A stretch of 64,000 bases of DNA from Ehretia macrophylla (GCA_037974665.1 CM075780.1:56089594-56153593); one strand, 5' to 3'. Shown: positions 40,530 to 51,770, numbered from the stretch's first letter. Numbers and translations are program-made. Notes: generated from the sequence alone by a model not told the origin.

Positions 40530-42687
40530 TGAGAGACCCTGACCCGACTGCATATGTATTACTATTTCACTATGTGTGATTAAGTGTGATTCTATGTTAA
40601 ATTTATATAAGTACATGTATTAAATACTTATAAACCCTAAATGCTAGTTAGATACTATAGTAATAGGCTAGGAAACAAGTTAGAAGGTCAAGAACTAAGT
40701 GGAGAAACTTTGGGGTAACTTTGTAATTATTGAAAAAATGTAAGGGCCAAAGTATAATTAACTAAATTACGCTCGGACGCTAATTTAATAACCTAAATCG
40801 TAATTAATGTCTTCAAAATTCCATTAGAACCCTAAGACTATAAGATATTAGAAAATAGAGTCAAGATCAAGAGCCATTTAAAAGTTAAGGGCAAAAATGG
40901 AGACTTCGGAACTTTCGGGGTCAAAATTGTGATTATGAGAACTAATACTTGGAGACAAAGTTTGGCATTTTAGACTGGATATCGCATACACTAAATCGTA
41001 CAAGGAACACCCCAGTTGAATTAGAAAAGAAATGGATAAACTTTTACATTTAGAAAACACGAGGGGTCGATTAGCAAAACTTATCAATTTTAAGGGCTAA
41101 TTTACAATTATTAAAAGTTAAACTTGGGGACCAAGATTTCATTTACAACTAGGATTTAAGTTTAGCTATTTAACTAAAGGGTCCCACGACTTAAGTTAGG
41201 CATAATAGGGGTCAACTTGCAAAGATGACAAGTAAATGGGGTAGAAAACACAAATAGGCAAAATTTTGGCTAGGCTTTCAAGACAAGCTAGCTTCCAAGG
41301 CAAGATTTACATCAATTGAAGAGCCAAAGCTTCTCTTGGAAGCTATAGATGGCCGGCCACCATAAGCAACCAAGAGAGCCTTTCTAGTCATTTTTGTCTT
41401 GCAATTTTTGAAGAGGGAAAAACAACAAGGTGAATTCCAACATTAGCAAAGTCTAAGGCATTCAAGGTGATTTCTAGGCATTTTCAACCAAGAATCAAAG
41501 GTGAGGGTTCTTTCAAAATGAGTATTTATGATATATAAATGAATATTGATGGAGTTATGAGGCTTGTATGGAGTTATAATTGCAATTCCATGGATTAGAA
41601 TTGTTGGAAGCATGTTTGTTGATAATTTAAACCAAGGTCATGGTTTCTGAAATTTTTGAATATAGTTGAACTTTTCTTGACTGCAGATCTTGCTTGCATT
41701 GCATCCATGGATTTTCAAAGGGTTTATGAAAAGGAAAGAAAAACGTATTCGAAAACCCTTCCCAGATTCCCCCATCGCTGAGCTTAGTATTGTTATGAGC
41801 TCCCTCTCTTTGTTTCCCCCTTTCAGGCAATGAGGAAGAGTTTGTACACTACGATGACGATAATCCTCATCATCCTGGACAGGAAGTTCCCGACATATGA
41901 TATGCATTATTCCCAAGTGCATTGTTGACTTATATGACTTGACAATTATAATGTATATATTATTTTGTGTAAATGGGTAGCTTAAGTATTAAGAACTTGT
42001 ATAAGTGAACTAACTAGTCATTGGTGGTAAGTTGTTGAATAGAAGTTTAATGACTTAGTTAGCCATTATACAGGTGACACACGTGGCCCATTTTGGTTTT
42101 GGGCACCTGGCTACGTGACGGCTGATAGAAAGCAGCATGGATGTTTGTAAATCTCCTCATAATGAAAGTATTAGATGCATATTTCTTTTAATATTCATTA
42201 GTGCAATTGTTTATATTTTGTTGATTATGAATGAACTGTATTGGAGTTTGAGATGGTGAAGTTGAGGAGAAGTATTCGGAGTTGAGATTTGTGGCTTTTC
42301 TGTTTGTAGGTTGAAGAAAAAAAAACTGTTACGTCCGTATTACAACCGTTATGCTGCCCGATTTTCGAGGAAACTACTATTAGGCCAAATATTTGACTAA
42401 GTACAGATCGGTAATTGAATCAACTAAGTCATAACTAGATTTAGTCCCTCGGCTAAGGTAAATGAAATTGGGTAATTTGGAATTGGGTATCTAGGATATA
42501 ATTATCTAGAAGTTTTGAAATATTGAATTATGATAATAGTGCTTGGGCTATTGTAATAGTGCCTTAGCGGATTTAGGCGAAGCGATCTTCTTAAGCCCGT
42601 GGCATTACGATCCTAGGAATGATTCACGATTTTATTATGGTATCAAAGGTTGTATTAGCAAAAAAAAAAAAATTTGGGGTCGTGACA
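40530..42687 (+). repeat. Element D 3' LTR
   Basis: 2,158 bp, matching the left LTR from its first base to its last but about 1.4 kb shorter. It ends TTTGGGGTCGTGACA and is followed by GCTAA. Confidence 0.88.
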
Positions 42688-43081
42688 GCTAACCCACTTT
42701 CTATCCCCCTCCCCTTTGTAGGTGCAGCTTAGCCTGAAATGGGTTGACATTATGTGCTAAAATTGAATAGTTACGTGCTCAAAGCTCTTTGTCTGTCATG
42801 TTTCGATCCAAGTTGTAAAAGTTAGAGTTTGTTTGTATTATTCTCGAGTATAAGGGTAATTGTGTTGAAACCCTAGTTTGTAAAATAGCCGGATAGTTTT
42901 CAGGTTCCGAATGATGTAACACCCTTTGTACCAGAATTATTGTTTAATAGCTAAGTTATTATTGAAGATCTTTACACTTTACTTCTTTTAATGTTATAGA
43001 AAGTTATGTACATGAGACCGTAACGACAATGAGCTTAGATTCTGACCTTATCTTGAGAAGGGTTGGGTTGGGGTCGTTACA

Positions 43082-44349
43082 CTCCTACCAACTTGTGATA
43101 TGCTAGTGATAGCATTGACGGCGTGCTCATATCTTTGTGATCCTGGAAAAGTGGTATCCTGAGTCACATGTTTTCCTTCTCCTTGGGCTATCATTCATTT
43201 CCTGTGGATTTGTTCTTGTTCGAGTGGTTGTCTATCGTCTCGTGAATAATTATTCTTCCACTTATTTGTAGGGTAGGGCTCATGTCTTCTATGATACTGA
43301 TCAGATGTCATAGCCTTTCTGTGGTCTCGCCTACTATAGCACAGCCAGGGGGGACGGTAGTTGGCTCTATCTTCTTCCTACTTGATCTGGGCCCACGCCT
43401 TGGCGAGGACATCCTCCATGGTCTTGCATGGGTACTTGGTTAACTCTTTATACAAGTCCAACTCGGGAAGCAGACCCTTACGGAAGGCAGAGATAGCTGT
43501 AGCCATGTCACAATGTGGGATGGATGCCCTTTCCTTGTTGAATCTGTCGATGTAGTCCCATAGGGGTTCTCCCCTCATTTGCACGATCAAGTAGAGGTTG
43601 TATGACTGTTTTTCTAACTTCCTACTGCTCGCGAATTGTTCCACGAACATGTCTGTCAACTGGGCGAATGAGGCGATACAGTTGTACGGCAGGCTTGTGT
43701 ACCATTGCAGGGCAGGTCCTACCAAGCTCGAGCCGAAGCCCTTATACATGCAGGCTTCCCTCGAATCTCACAGGATGACTGCTATGAACATTCTCTGCTT
43801 GTACTGCATTATGTGGTCGCCGGGATCGGTAGTCCCATTGTAGGGCCTCATGTTTGGAAAGGTAAACATAGCCGGTATCTCTACCATGGCGTTGGTGTCA
43901 ACAAGTAGAAAGTGGACAAAAATGTTTGCCGCACTCTTCTTGATGGGGACATATACACCAGGGATCCTTTGGATGAGGGACTCAATCTCTTGGAATCGAC
44001 GAAAGATGTCTTGGTTCGGTCTTTCCTCATTTGTTGATTGAGTTTGTAGTCGCTCAGTAGTGACGGTAGTTTGGAGGTAGACTCCACTCCTGGGTGTTTG
44101 TTGAGGTGTAGATCCAAGGGATTGCATGGGATCTATTACTCGGCTATGGGCAACTGACTTTCCACGGCTGGGTGGCGTGGTAACTGTTGCCGAGAGCGTC
44201 TGATTCTTCTCTTCTAACTCGAGGTTCTCTCGATGGATCGCGACATTTTTCGCCTCAAGTTCCTTCAACTTGTCTTTGCATGAGTCTATCTCGGCTATCA
44301 GGGCCCTCATCAGGGCTTGGAGATCGTTCTGAGTGCCAGTTTTGGCCAT
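43082..44349 (-). pseudogene. Element A gag
   Basis: Minus strand. The N-terminal part (from 44349) has an acidic coiled-coil-like stretch (KDKLKELEAKN) and then FTFPNMRPYNGTTDPGDH and QYKQRMFIA. Next come KGFGSSLVGPALQWYTSLP, FAQLTDMFVEQFASSRKLEK, LWDYIDRFNKE and AFRKGLLPELDLYKEL, with TMEDVLAKAWAQI near 43380. These are the conserved gag blocks of Tat/Athila-type gypsy elements. It ends against solo LTR C at 43081 and resumes as protease left of 9353. Few breaks are visible, but the element as a whole is dead. Confidence 0.88.
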
Positions 44350-44414
44350 GGCTTTTGTTGTAAGTATGAGTAATCGAGGGTTTGAAGCCTTCTGATCAAG
44401 TAAATAAGTTGCTA

Positions 44415-44434
44415 GGGCCCCACAATGGGCGCCA
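44415..44434 (-). other. Element A primer-binding site
   Basis: The minus strand reads TGGCGCCCATTGTGGGGCCC, a TGGCGCC-type site a few bases inside the 5' LTR. The priming tRNA was not identified. Confidence 0.75.
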
Positions 44435-44439
44435 AATTA

Positions 44440-45287
44440 TAGACGTCAAAATCTACAATTATGAATTTTGGGCCACCAGCAACCTGAAAGAACAGAAGGC
44501 GAGAAAAGCAATGTAAGTCTTGGGATACCAGTGTAATGCCGGCCGAAGACACTCCGACGCTCAAGTCAGTAGGTTATCAGAAAGGATAAGAAAACAAGAA
44601 AAATAAGAGGGGAAAGGCAGAGACTACCGTAATATCGGCGTCGATATAGGGAGTGTAGGTCGTGGTGATATAGAGGGGAGAAGGGAAGTAATGCTAGCGC
44701 GGCTAGTGTTCGATGCCCTATCCTTGTGTAGGCGTAGCCTACTTATAGGTGTGGGTAGGCCAAGAGTTACGGACTCTTGGAACTTGTATTCCTAATAGAC
44801 TACGTGATCGCTTAACGCACAGGATAAAGGTAGTCTCTATCCCAAGTCCTTCGGTGGTCATCTGTTTCTCGTAGGCTGGGCAATTGTGATAAGTCTAAAG
44901 TCGCTTATCCCTTAAGACTTGTATCTCGAGTGGACTACTTCAAGGGGGTAATCATTTATCCCGTAGGATAGGGTTGAACTCCATTCGAACTTGTCGATCG
45001 TCTTCCGCTACGGTAGGCTAGTCACTTAAGGTCTCTCTCTTGGTCGTTTATCCGTTAGCATCCGGCAAGGCCACGGGTCATGCCCCAGTCCATCGTCAGT
45101 CACCTATATGAGTTAGTTCGATATTTGGGCCTAGAGTAAAGCTCGGAGCCCCCGAGTGGGCTTCTTCGGGAGTAGATTGTGACTCGAGATGCTATATGCG
45201 GGCCTTGGCCCAATAGTTAATGTCGTCTGGGGCCAAGCGAACCACCATGGTTGGACCGAGGGTCCAAGCCCAATTTTTGCGTCAACA
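44440..45287 (-). repeat. Element A 5' LTR
   Basis: 848 bp, paired with 1975-2822. Minus sense starts TGTTGACGCAAAAATTGGG at 45287. The outer boundary is sharp against unrelated AT-rich DNA. Gag lies directly downstream of the primer site. Confidence 0.85.
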
Positions 45288-45463
45288 ACAACTATAACTA
45301 ATATTTAAAAAAAAGTCTTAGTTTTACTTATTATAAATTAAAATTAAACAACAAGAACTACCAAAAACCAAAGGCAATTAGAATTATATCTACAATTAAA
45401 AATGAACAAATAACTAAAATTATAAATTAAACTAAAAGTATTTAACAAGTAAATAAATAGTTA
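45288..45463. other. AT-rich spacer, nothing recognised
   Basis: AT-rich DNA between element A and the hairpin element; no repeat ends or frames of note. Confidence 0.5.
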
Positions 45464-45860
45464 GGATAAATTTCACACTTAGTCCCTATTGTTTATATGC
45501 TTTTTAATATAATATCAAATATTTTAAAAGATTCGTAATGGTCTCTAATATTTACAAAAGTTATTCAAAATGGTCCATATTGTTCAAACTTAGCCAATTT
45601 TGTTCTTATTATTCTTTTAAAAATTCAATCTAGTCCCTATTATTTTCTTAAAATAAAATTTAGCCCCTGCACGTGACCTCTATTTGGGGGCTAAATTAAA
45701 TTTTATGAAAAATAATATGGACTAAATTGGTTAGTTTCGAACAATAAGGACTATTTTGAATCACTTTATAAATATTAGGGACTAATATGATTTTTTTAGA
45801 ACATTAAGGACCAACTTGAAAAGAAGTGTAAACAATAGGGACTAAGTGTGAAATTTACCC
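45464..45860. mobile_element. Hairpin (foldback) MITE, copy 1
   Basis: 397 bp with long inverted ends: GGATAAATTTCACACTTAG at the left and CTAAGTGTGAAATTTACCC at the right. The complementarity extends inward along both arms (CCCTATTGTTTATA against TGTAAACAATAGGG and on). TA lies at both edges (45462-45463 and 45861-45862). Each arm is itself a run of degenerate 29-32-bp units of the form GGGACTAA..TTGAA..ACTTT..AAACAATA. There is no coding capacity. A second copy is at 62269-62670. Confidence 0.82.
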
Positions 45861-46116
45861 TAAAAAGTTATAATCAAAACTAAAAGTAAACAATTATAGT
45901 TAAATTAAGAGTAATAGACAAGTAAACTAAAATTAAAAAATAAATACATGAAATTAAAAATAAATTTAAATAATTAGATGTACAATTTCTCACATTGGTA
46001 TGGAATGTTGAATGTGTTGAGGGAAGAAATTGGAAATGAGTTTAATTTTTTGTTGAATTTTAAGAGTGAATCTAAGATTTCTAGGTTGATTAAAAAAAAG
46101 AGTTGAGCTTTGCAGA

Positions 46117-46940
46117 TAAGAATAACAATAGGTAAGGTTTAAATCTGAATTCAACGGGTATCCAATCTGATTATAAACCCGTTTACGAACCGATAGAGTA
46201 TTTGATAAGGTTTGATTTTTACAAATAGTTACCAACGAGTAGTCCGATAGGATCTGGTATTAGCAATTTAAAAAACTCGAAATCCGAGACCCTGATTAAT
46301 AATTTTATAAAAATAAATTAATAAAAATATTTATATATTTACATACATATACAAATAATATATTATTTAAGAAAATGTAATTTTTTAATATTGGTCCAAG
46401 AATAATAGTTGTGGGCTATATACCAACTCTTATTATCAGTTGTTAACTCTCATAGTTTATGTTTACCTATTATTTTATCTAATTCAAATAATACAACCAC
46501 TCAATTGTTGAATAATTCAAACGAGAATGATAATTTACAATTGCGACAAGTTTTTTATGGTTTTTTTTCTTCAGGTTATTTCATATTATTATGGAAGGAT
46601 GATAACTTCTCAGCATGAAGATTTTGTTGAATGTTTCTATTAAGTTTAAGTTTTTTTATAGACAATAAATTTAATTTATTTTTTTAATCCATTGCGATGT
46701 GTCATTAGTTTATGACTTCTTTTAAAAACGTTTTAAGTTTTTCTTTTAAAAATTATTTTTTTATTCATTAACGAGTCGGGTTGGGTCGGGTACCCGCGGA
46801 TTTTTAAATATTTAACGGGTTTGGGTTTGGTAATCAAAATTTAAACCCAACTCCGTCACGGGTTTGGTAAAATATAATTTAAACGGGTTCGAATTTGATT
46901 TTATAAATTTTAACGGATATCCGACCCGTTGCCATTCCTA
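46117..46940. mobile_element. Non-autonomous hAT element
   Basis: 824 bp flanked by a perfect 8-bp duplication TTTGCAGA (46109-46116 and 46941-46948). Imperfect inverted ends are TAAGAATAACAATAGG at the left and, as complement of the right end, TAGGAATGGCAACGGG. Subterminal stretches include AACGGGTATCC, GGGTCGGGTACCCG and GGATATCCGACCCG, a pattern seen in many plant hAT MITEs. No transposase was recognised inside, only an AT-rich core. The 8-bp duplication is the hAT hallmark. Confidence 0.87.
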
Positions 46941-46948
46941 TTTGCAGA

Positions 46949-47399
46949 CTTGCAGAGAGGGTTTCGGGTTGAGAGGATTAAGAGCTGTTTGGGATTTGGG
47001 AAAGTAAGGGTTAAAAGTTGTCATATATTTTTTTTAATATATTATAAGCTAAATTATGCAAATACCCCTCAATTATTGAGGGGTAAATTTTGAGTATAAG
47101 CATGTAAAACATCAATAGCAAGGTTCGAACAGGCGCAGATGAAGCCCAATTGATTTTAAGTATGCCTACTTACCCACTCAGATATATCAACTTTTTTTAG
47201 TGTATGCATTTGCATACACTACTAATATGATACTACTAATATGATAGCTCGATCCTACTACAGAGTAATTTGGGGTTAAAATTTTTTAGTCTACATAATG
47301 CGATGCATATCCTCACATGTAAAAAGTAACCAAATTATATTTAAGATGTCAATTAAATAAGAAAAAAAAATTATATAGTTAAAGTCAGGGTGGACCATA
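46949..47399. other. AT-rich spacer with a tRNA-SINE-like patch
   Basis: Between the hAT element and the copia remnant. On the minus strand, 47105-47195 holds CTGAGTGGGTAAGTAGGCA (A-box-like) and, about 50 bp downstream, TGTTCGAACCTTGC (B-box-like). That spacing and order suggest a degenerate tRNA-derived SINE. There is no clear tail or target-site duplication. A direct repeat ACTACTAATATGAT occurs at 47219-47247. Confidence 0.3.
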
Positions 47400-47962
47400 G
47401 ATATTGAGTCTTGCAATTAAAGAAGAAAGGACTTCCCCATTAAGCCTCTGGGGATGGAAAATTATGGATCGTATTGGGGAAGAGTCTGCTTCTGCTTGTT
47501 ATTATTGGCTCGTTGAGCCCAAGTGTTGTTCTTGTCATCTGTTCCTGTTAAACCTTGGTTGAAGCCTGGATGCTTTTTGCGAAGAACTATGCCAATCCTT
47601 CGTCTCCACCCATTATGGGTCTTACTGAACAAATTACCCTCCTCTCTCGCGACAATCAACCTGTGGCTAAATACTTAGCTAATTAAGGTGCGTGACATTG
47701 CTGACGAGCCTGCTTTGGTTGGGTCTCTGGTTCCGCCGTAATACTTAACTACACATACCTTGAATGGAGTTGGTCCTGCATTCAAAGAATTAGCAGCGGT
47801 TGTGCGTGCGAGAGATTCCGTTATTGGGTTTGATGAATTGCATGATAATTTAGTTGAACATGAGGCTTTTCCGAAATGGGAGGAGCAACGTACTGCAGGT
47901 GTTCTAGGACCTATTACGATCAACACTGCTCATTATAATTTAGTTGAATATTGGTTGCAAAT

Positions 47963-48207
47963 ATTGGGGACTAATTGAGTGACTTTTGCAAACATTGGGG
48001 ACTGATTGAGTGACTTTTGCAAACAATGTGGACTAATTGAGTGACTTTTACAAACAATGGGGACTAATTGTGGGACTTTTACAAACAATAGGGACTAATT
48101 GTAGGACTTTTACAAACAATAGGGACTAACTGAATGACTTGTAAAACAATGGGGACTATTTGTCCAAAATTTCTAAACAATGGGGACTATTTGTCCAATT
48201 TCCTCTA
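47963..48207. repeat. 31-bp minisatellite
   Basis: About eight head-to-tail units. Starts fall at 47963, 47994, 48025, 48056, 48087, 48118, 48148 and 48179, so the period is 31 (once 30). The unit is of the type GGGACTAATTGAGTGAC followed by TTTTRCAAACAAT. It sits in the copia remnant between gag and the protease part. The unit is the same in type as the sub-repeats that make up the hairpin elements at 45464 and 62269. Confidence 0.9.
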
Positions 48208-48558
48208 ATTCTCACCATCAATCTGATACAGACAAAAAGCATCATAATTCCAATAAATCTCAAACTCAATCACGTAATTTCAACAATGATTCTGGTTTAA
48301 CGTAATGACCATTCACACCAATCAAATGGTCAGCCCAAGCAGCCCATGTTTTATCAATTCTATGAAAAACGGGGTCACACTGCTATTGTCAACACTGTCA
48401 CTACTCAACCCAGTCAACCATGGTTACTTGATTCTAGAGCGTCACACCATGTGACTACAGACCTCGGCAATATTTCTATTTGTCAGCCCTATTAAGGGCC
48501 AAATGACGTGGTTAATGGTGATGGCACAAGTTTGGGTATCTCCCATATTGGTCAGACC

Positions 48559-49007
48559 CACTGACGGAGGCACATTGGGGCCAGTGGGGGCTGCAGCCCC
48601 CACTGACTCATAAAAATTATTAAAATTTTTATGTATTTTTTTTAAAAAATTAGATATTTATGTATTTTTAGTTAAAAAAATTTAATTAGCTCCCACTGAA
48701 AAATAAAATTACTAGTATAGTTCAAAAATAATGAATTTTAGCCCCTACTGGCCCATTAAAATGTTAAAATTTTTATGTATTTTTTGAAAAAAAAAATTAG
48801 ATATCTATATAATTTTAGTTAAAAAAAAATTAATTAGCCCCCACTGAAAAATAAAAGTACTCGTATAGTTCAAAAATTATGAATTTTAGCCCGCATTGAC
48901 CCATAAAAATGTTAAAATTCTATGTATTTTTTGAAAAAAAATAATCGTATAATTCAAAAATTATAAATTTTAGCCCCCACTGACAAAAATTCCTGGCTCC
49001 GCCCCTG
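48559..49007. mobile_element. hAT MITE 1 in the copia remnant
   Basis: 449 bp. Inverted ends are CACTGACGGAGGCACATT...GCCAGTGGGGGC on the left and, complemented from the right, CAGGGGCGGAGCCAGGAA...GTCAGTGGGGGC. Flanks GTCAGACC (48551-48558) and GTCAGACT (49008-49015) form an 8-bp duplication with one difference. Internally it is a tandem array: the marker GCCCCCACTGA or its variants starts at 48596, 48741, 48889 and 48973, a period of about 145-148 bp and then a partial unit. No coding capacity. Confidence 0.85.
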
Positions 49008-49054
49008 GTCAGACTACTCTGACCACCTCCTCTTGTTCTTTTAAACTCCCTGAT

Positions 49055-49741
49055 CAGAGGAGGAGGAACTATTAATTTTTTAAAAAAAACATAGATCCCC
49101 CCCTCCCCCGGGGCTAAATAGGAAAAAAGTTATAAAAGATTTCAAGATATGAGTTAACTATGGTAGTTAAATATAAGTACATCTATAAGGTGGTGACAAT
49201 TCAAGTCCTCACAGTTGTATGTTATTTTTTTGCTAGTTTTCGCTTAGTCTTAAGTTGGTCAAAAAAAAAAAAGTAGGGAAAGGCACTTCCTTTTGCCATT
49301 GCCGGGAAAACGAAGTTACATAATTTTTTTGCTAGTTTTTCACTAGTTTTAAATTGGTCAAAAAAAAAAAGGCTAGGGAAAGGCACTTCCTTTTGCCATT
49401 GCTAGGAAAATGAAATTACATATGTTGTACCTTTAAAAAAACTATCATCTAAAAATCAAAAAAATTGTAAAAGTCTTCAAAAAATATAGAGTTAGTTATG
49501 GTGGTTAGTCAAAAATACTATTTTGTTGATGGTATAGGTTCAAGTTACTATAGTTGCATTTTGTTTTTTGCCTTTTTTTTGATAGTATGTGTATGTCTAT
49601 TAGATTTAGACATATATATATAACTTTCAACTTTAACTATAAAAATTCAGTTTTGTGTCTACTAATCCAAAAAATATTGTACAAAAATCACTATAAAAAA
49701 TTTTTGGCTCTCTTAACACTCGACTTCTGGCTTCGCCTCTG
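49055..49741. mobile_element. hAT MITE 2 in the copia remnant
   Basis: 687 bp. Ends are CAGAGGAGGAGGAAC at the left and, complemented, CAGAGGCGAAGCCAGAAG at the right. Flanks TCCCTGAT (49047-49054) and TCTCTGAC (49742-49749) form an 8-bp duplication with two differences. Copia sequence reads across the site (the residues KLPD before, VLCVPHMSRNLIF after). An internal tandem pair with a 99-bp step (GCTAGTTTT at 49232 and 49331; AGGGAAAGGCACTTCCTTT in both) lies at about 49214-49420. Confidence 0.82.
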
Positions 49742-51770
49742 TCTCTGACGTTCTTTGTGTACCACATATGAGTCGGAATTTAATTTTTGTAAATCAATTC
49801 TGCCAGAAGAACATTTCAATTGAATTTAATCCCTCCTCTTTTTGTGTGAATGATCTTTCCACGGGGTACCTCTCGCAACGGGACCAAGTGCGAATAATGT
49901 GTATGAATGATCGAGTGATGGTATCTTTTCTACAAATAAACAAGTTTGTATGGGTGTCAAGACATCTCTTCCTGTTTGGCATGACAGGCTGGGACATTCA
50001 GCTTCCAAGATTGTTACTCATCTAGCCACCACACACAACATTTTGTCTCATCCGTTTAGGAAATTTTTTATCGTAACTCTTGTTAATGTAATAAGAGTTA
50101 CAAGTTACCTTTTGGTCAAACTAGTTTAGTTAGTAGTTGGCCCCTAGAGATTATTTTCATTGATATTTGGGGATCTTTTCCAATTTCTTCAATGGATGGT
50201 TTTTCATACTATTTTGTTTTTGTCGATTATTTTACTAAGTTTTCTTGGTTGTTCCTATTATTCTCCAAATCAAATGTTTCTATTATTTTTACTGAGTTTA
50301 AAACAATGGTTGAAAATCAATTTCGTTCCACTATTGCAACAATAGATTCCGATGGGGGCACTAAGCATAAAAGTCTTGCTCCGTTGTTCGCTTCCCATGG
50401 CATTCAACATTTAGTTTCTCCACCATATACTCTTGAGCATGTTGCCACTGAACGACGCCATCAGCACATCATTGAGACAAGGTTGATGATAAGCATGAGC
50501 TCAAATCTAAACCATGCCTATTTTTTGGTTATTCCTTCGTTCACACTGTCTATGTCTGTTTCAAGCCAATTGAGCACAAACTGTATAACTCTAGGCACAT
50601 TCGTTTTGTTGAACATCAATTTTCCTTGCTACCGTGTCTCTCGTCCTACAACCAAGTCATTGGGGTTGCCCTATCACATTAGTGTTCTACTTCTCTCTCA
50701 ATTAAACATCTCTCGTCACATGGCACTGATTCCTCACAAAATAAAAATTCCCAACCACAAGAGTCTTCACTCATCTCTACTATTCAGCTTATAGACTGTG
50801 TCCCTATAAATCGCAATGTGCCTACCATTTCTTCATCTTCTCAGAATGTAACGTCTCAACCTGCTATGCATGATGTCATGTCGTCTGACTCCACAGCCTC
50901 ATCAACGATGCCCTATGATGTGTCGTCCCCTGTTGGTATGCCCTTGAGACATTCCCCTTATCTGTCTTCCCCTCTATCTCATTGCAAGAAAATTCATCCC
51001 CCTCAAACACCACCTCTTTACCAACAGATGGACATATTTCTTGTCCTCTTCCACACACCTCCCATCATCCCATGCAAACAAGATCAAAGAGTAACATCTT
51101 TTGCCCTAAAAAGTTTCTGACACTTACTGCAACGAAATATTGCCTCATTCCCTTGAGCCCACTTCGGTAAAATAGACTATGGAACATATTGAATGGATAG
51201 ATATTATGCAACCTGAACTGGATGTACTTTATAAAATTCTACCTGGACCATAGTGCCTCGTCAATCTTATTACAACGTAGTAGGGTGCAAAGGGGTCTTC
51301 CGAATAAAGAGCCATCCTGATGGGCTTATTGATCATTACAAGGCTCGGTTGGTGGCCAAAGGCTTTCACAAACGACCTGGCCTTGATTATCATACAACTT
51401 TTAGTTCAGTGGTCAAGACATCCGAAATCTGAATTGTCCTCTCTATTGCCTTGCTTCAAGGCTGGTTGATTAATCAATTAGATGTCAATAATGCCTAGCC
51501 TCTGAGTTTTGTTGATGATGCACACCCAACTCATGTTTGTCAACTATACAAGTCATTTTATGGCTTAAAACAAGTCCTGCGTGCCTGGTTTGCAGAGCTT
51601 AAGAGTTTCGTTGTATCTATTGGTTTTTTGGATACCCATTCTGGCTCATCTTTGTTTGTCCACTACACTTTTGATCATATCACTTACATATTGGTTTATG
51701 TGGAAGACTTGATAATTACAGGTTCTTCTCCAACCCTCATTCGTTCCACCATTGAGGCAATAAATGGCCG

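Larger units (their letters stand above)
12642..42687 (+). mobile_element. Element D: Tekay-like Ty3/gypsy element
   Basis: Left LTR 12642-16094 plus 35530-35670 (split by element E); right LTR 40530-42687. Both start TGWGAGACCCTGACC and end TCRTGACA. A TGG-ATCAGAGC primer-binding site (one difference from the initiator tRNA-Met type) is at 35673-35684 and a purine-rich tract AAGGAGGGAGGA ends at 40529. Flanks GCTCA (12637-12641) and GCTAA (42688-42692) look like a target-site duplication with one difference. LTR divergence over about 750 bp compared by eye is near 4-5%. At the 1.3e-8 per site per year rate used for grasses this would be one to two million years (inference). The internal genes are heavily broken, with a few dozen breaks. 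The right LTR is about 1.4 kb shorter than the left. Confidence 0.85.
9353..43081 (+). mobile_element. Solo LTR C, split by element D
   Basis: The left part (9353-12641) begins TGTAATACCTGAGC and the right part (42688-43081) ends GGGTCGTTACA, giving TG...CA ends and a total of about 3.7 kb. Neither part encodes gag or pol. Protease and gag of element A abut its two edges, so it inserted there. The possible target-site duplication is poor (GTCCC left, CTCCT right). The right part begins just after a CATTGAGCTT...GAGCT segment that recurs in other LTRs here. It carries the shared TTGGGTCGTAG module at 12159-12169. The strand is given by similarity of that module and the 3' end to D, E, F and H. 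It could also be a two-LTR element that lost one LTR, but only one copy is seen. Confidence 0.62.
1975..45287 (-). mobile_element. Element A: Tat-like Ty3/gypsy element with gag and protease only, hosting the nested insertions
   Basis: Two direct repeats of about 848 bp, at 1975-2822 and 44440-45287, begin (minus sense) TGTTGAC and serve as LTRs. A purine-rich tract lies just inside the left one and a TGGCGCC-type primer-binding site just inside the right one, so the element reads on the minus strand. Its own internal DNA is 2823-9352 plus 43082-44439. The rest is younger inserted DNA (C, D, E, F, G). Gag at 43082-44349 and protease near 8740-9280 resemble the Tat branch of non-chromoviral gypsy elements. 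No reverse transcriptase, RNase H or integrase was recognised; tandem repeats fill that place. The element is broken. LTR divergence is roughly 12% over the first 300 bp compared by eye, which makes it the oldest member of the nest. No clear target-site duplication was found. Confidence 0.8.
47400..51770 (+). mobile_element. Ty1/copia (Ale/Retrofit-like) remnant
   Basis: Plus strand; no LTRs recognised. Gag at 47.4-47.9 kb has NYANPSSPPIMGLTEQITLL and LNGVGPAFKELAAVVRARDS. Protease near 48.4 kb has PWLLDS...ASHHVT. The stretch before integrase at 49.75-49.9 kb reads SRNLIFVNQFCQKN and NDLSTGYL. The integrase core near 50.2-50.5 kb has DYFTKFSWLF and a shortened GGxxxS-like region. Reverse transcriptase at 51.25-51.75 kb has [14 protein letters not shown]-like text, [22 protein letters not shown] and LVYVEDLIIT. 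It is decayed, with many breaks, and carries three later insertions: the 31-bp array and two hAT MITEs. Its right end abuts gypsy remnant J. Confidence 0.85.

Noticed and set aside
47760-47978. Possible host gene encoding KELAAVVRARDS-like protein
   Set aside because: It is the gag of the copia remnant, followed in order by protease, integrase and reverse transcriptase parts.
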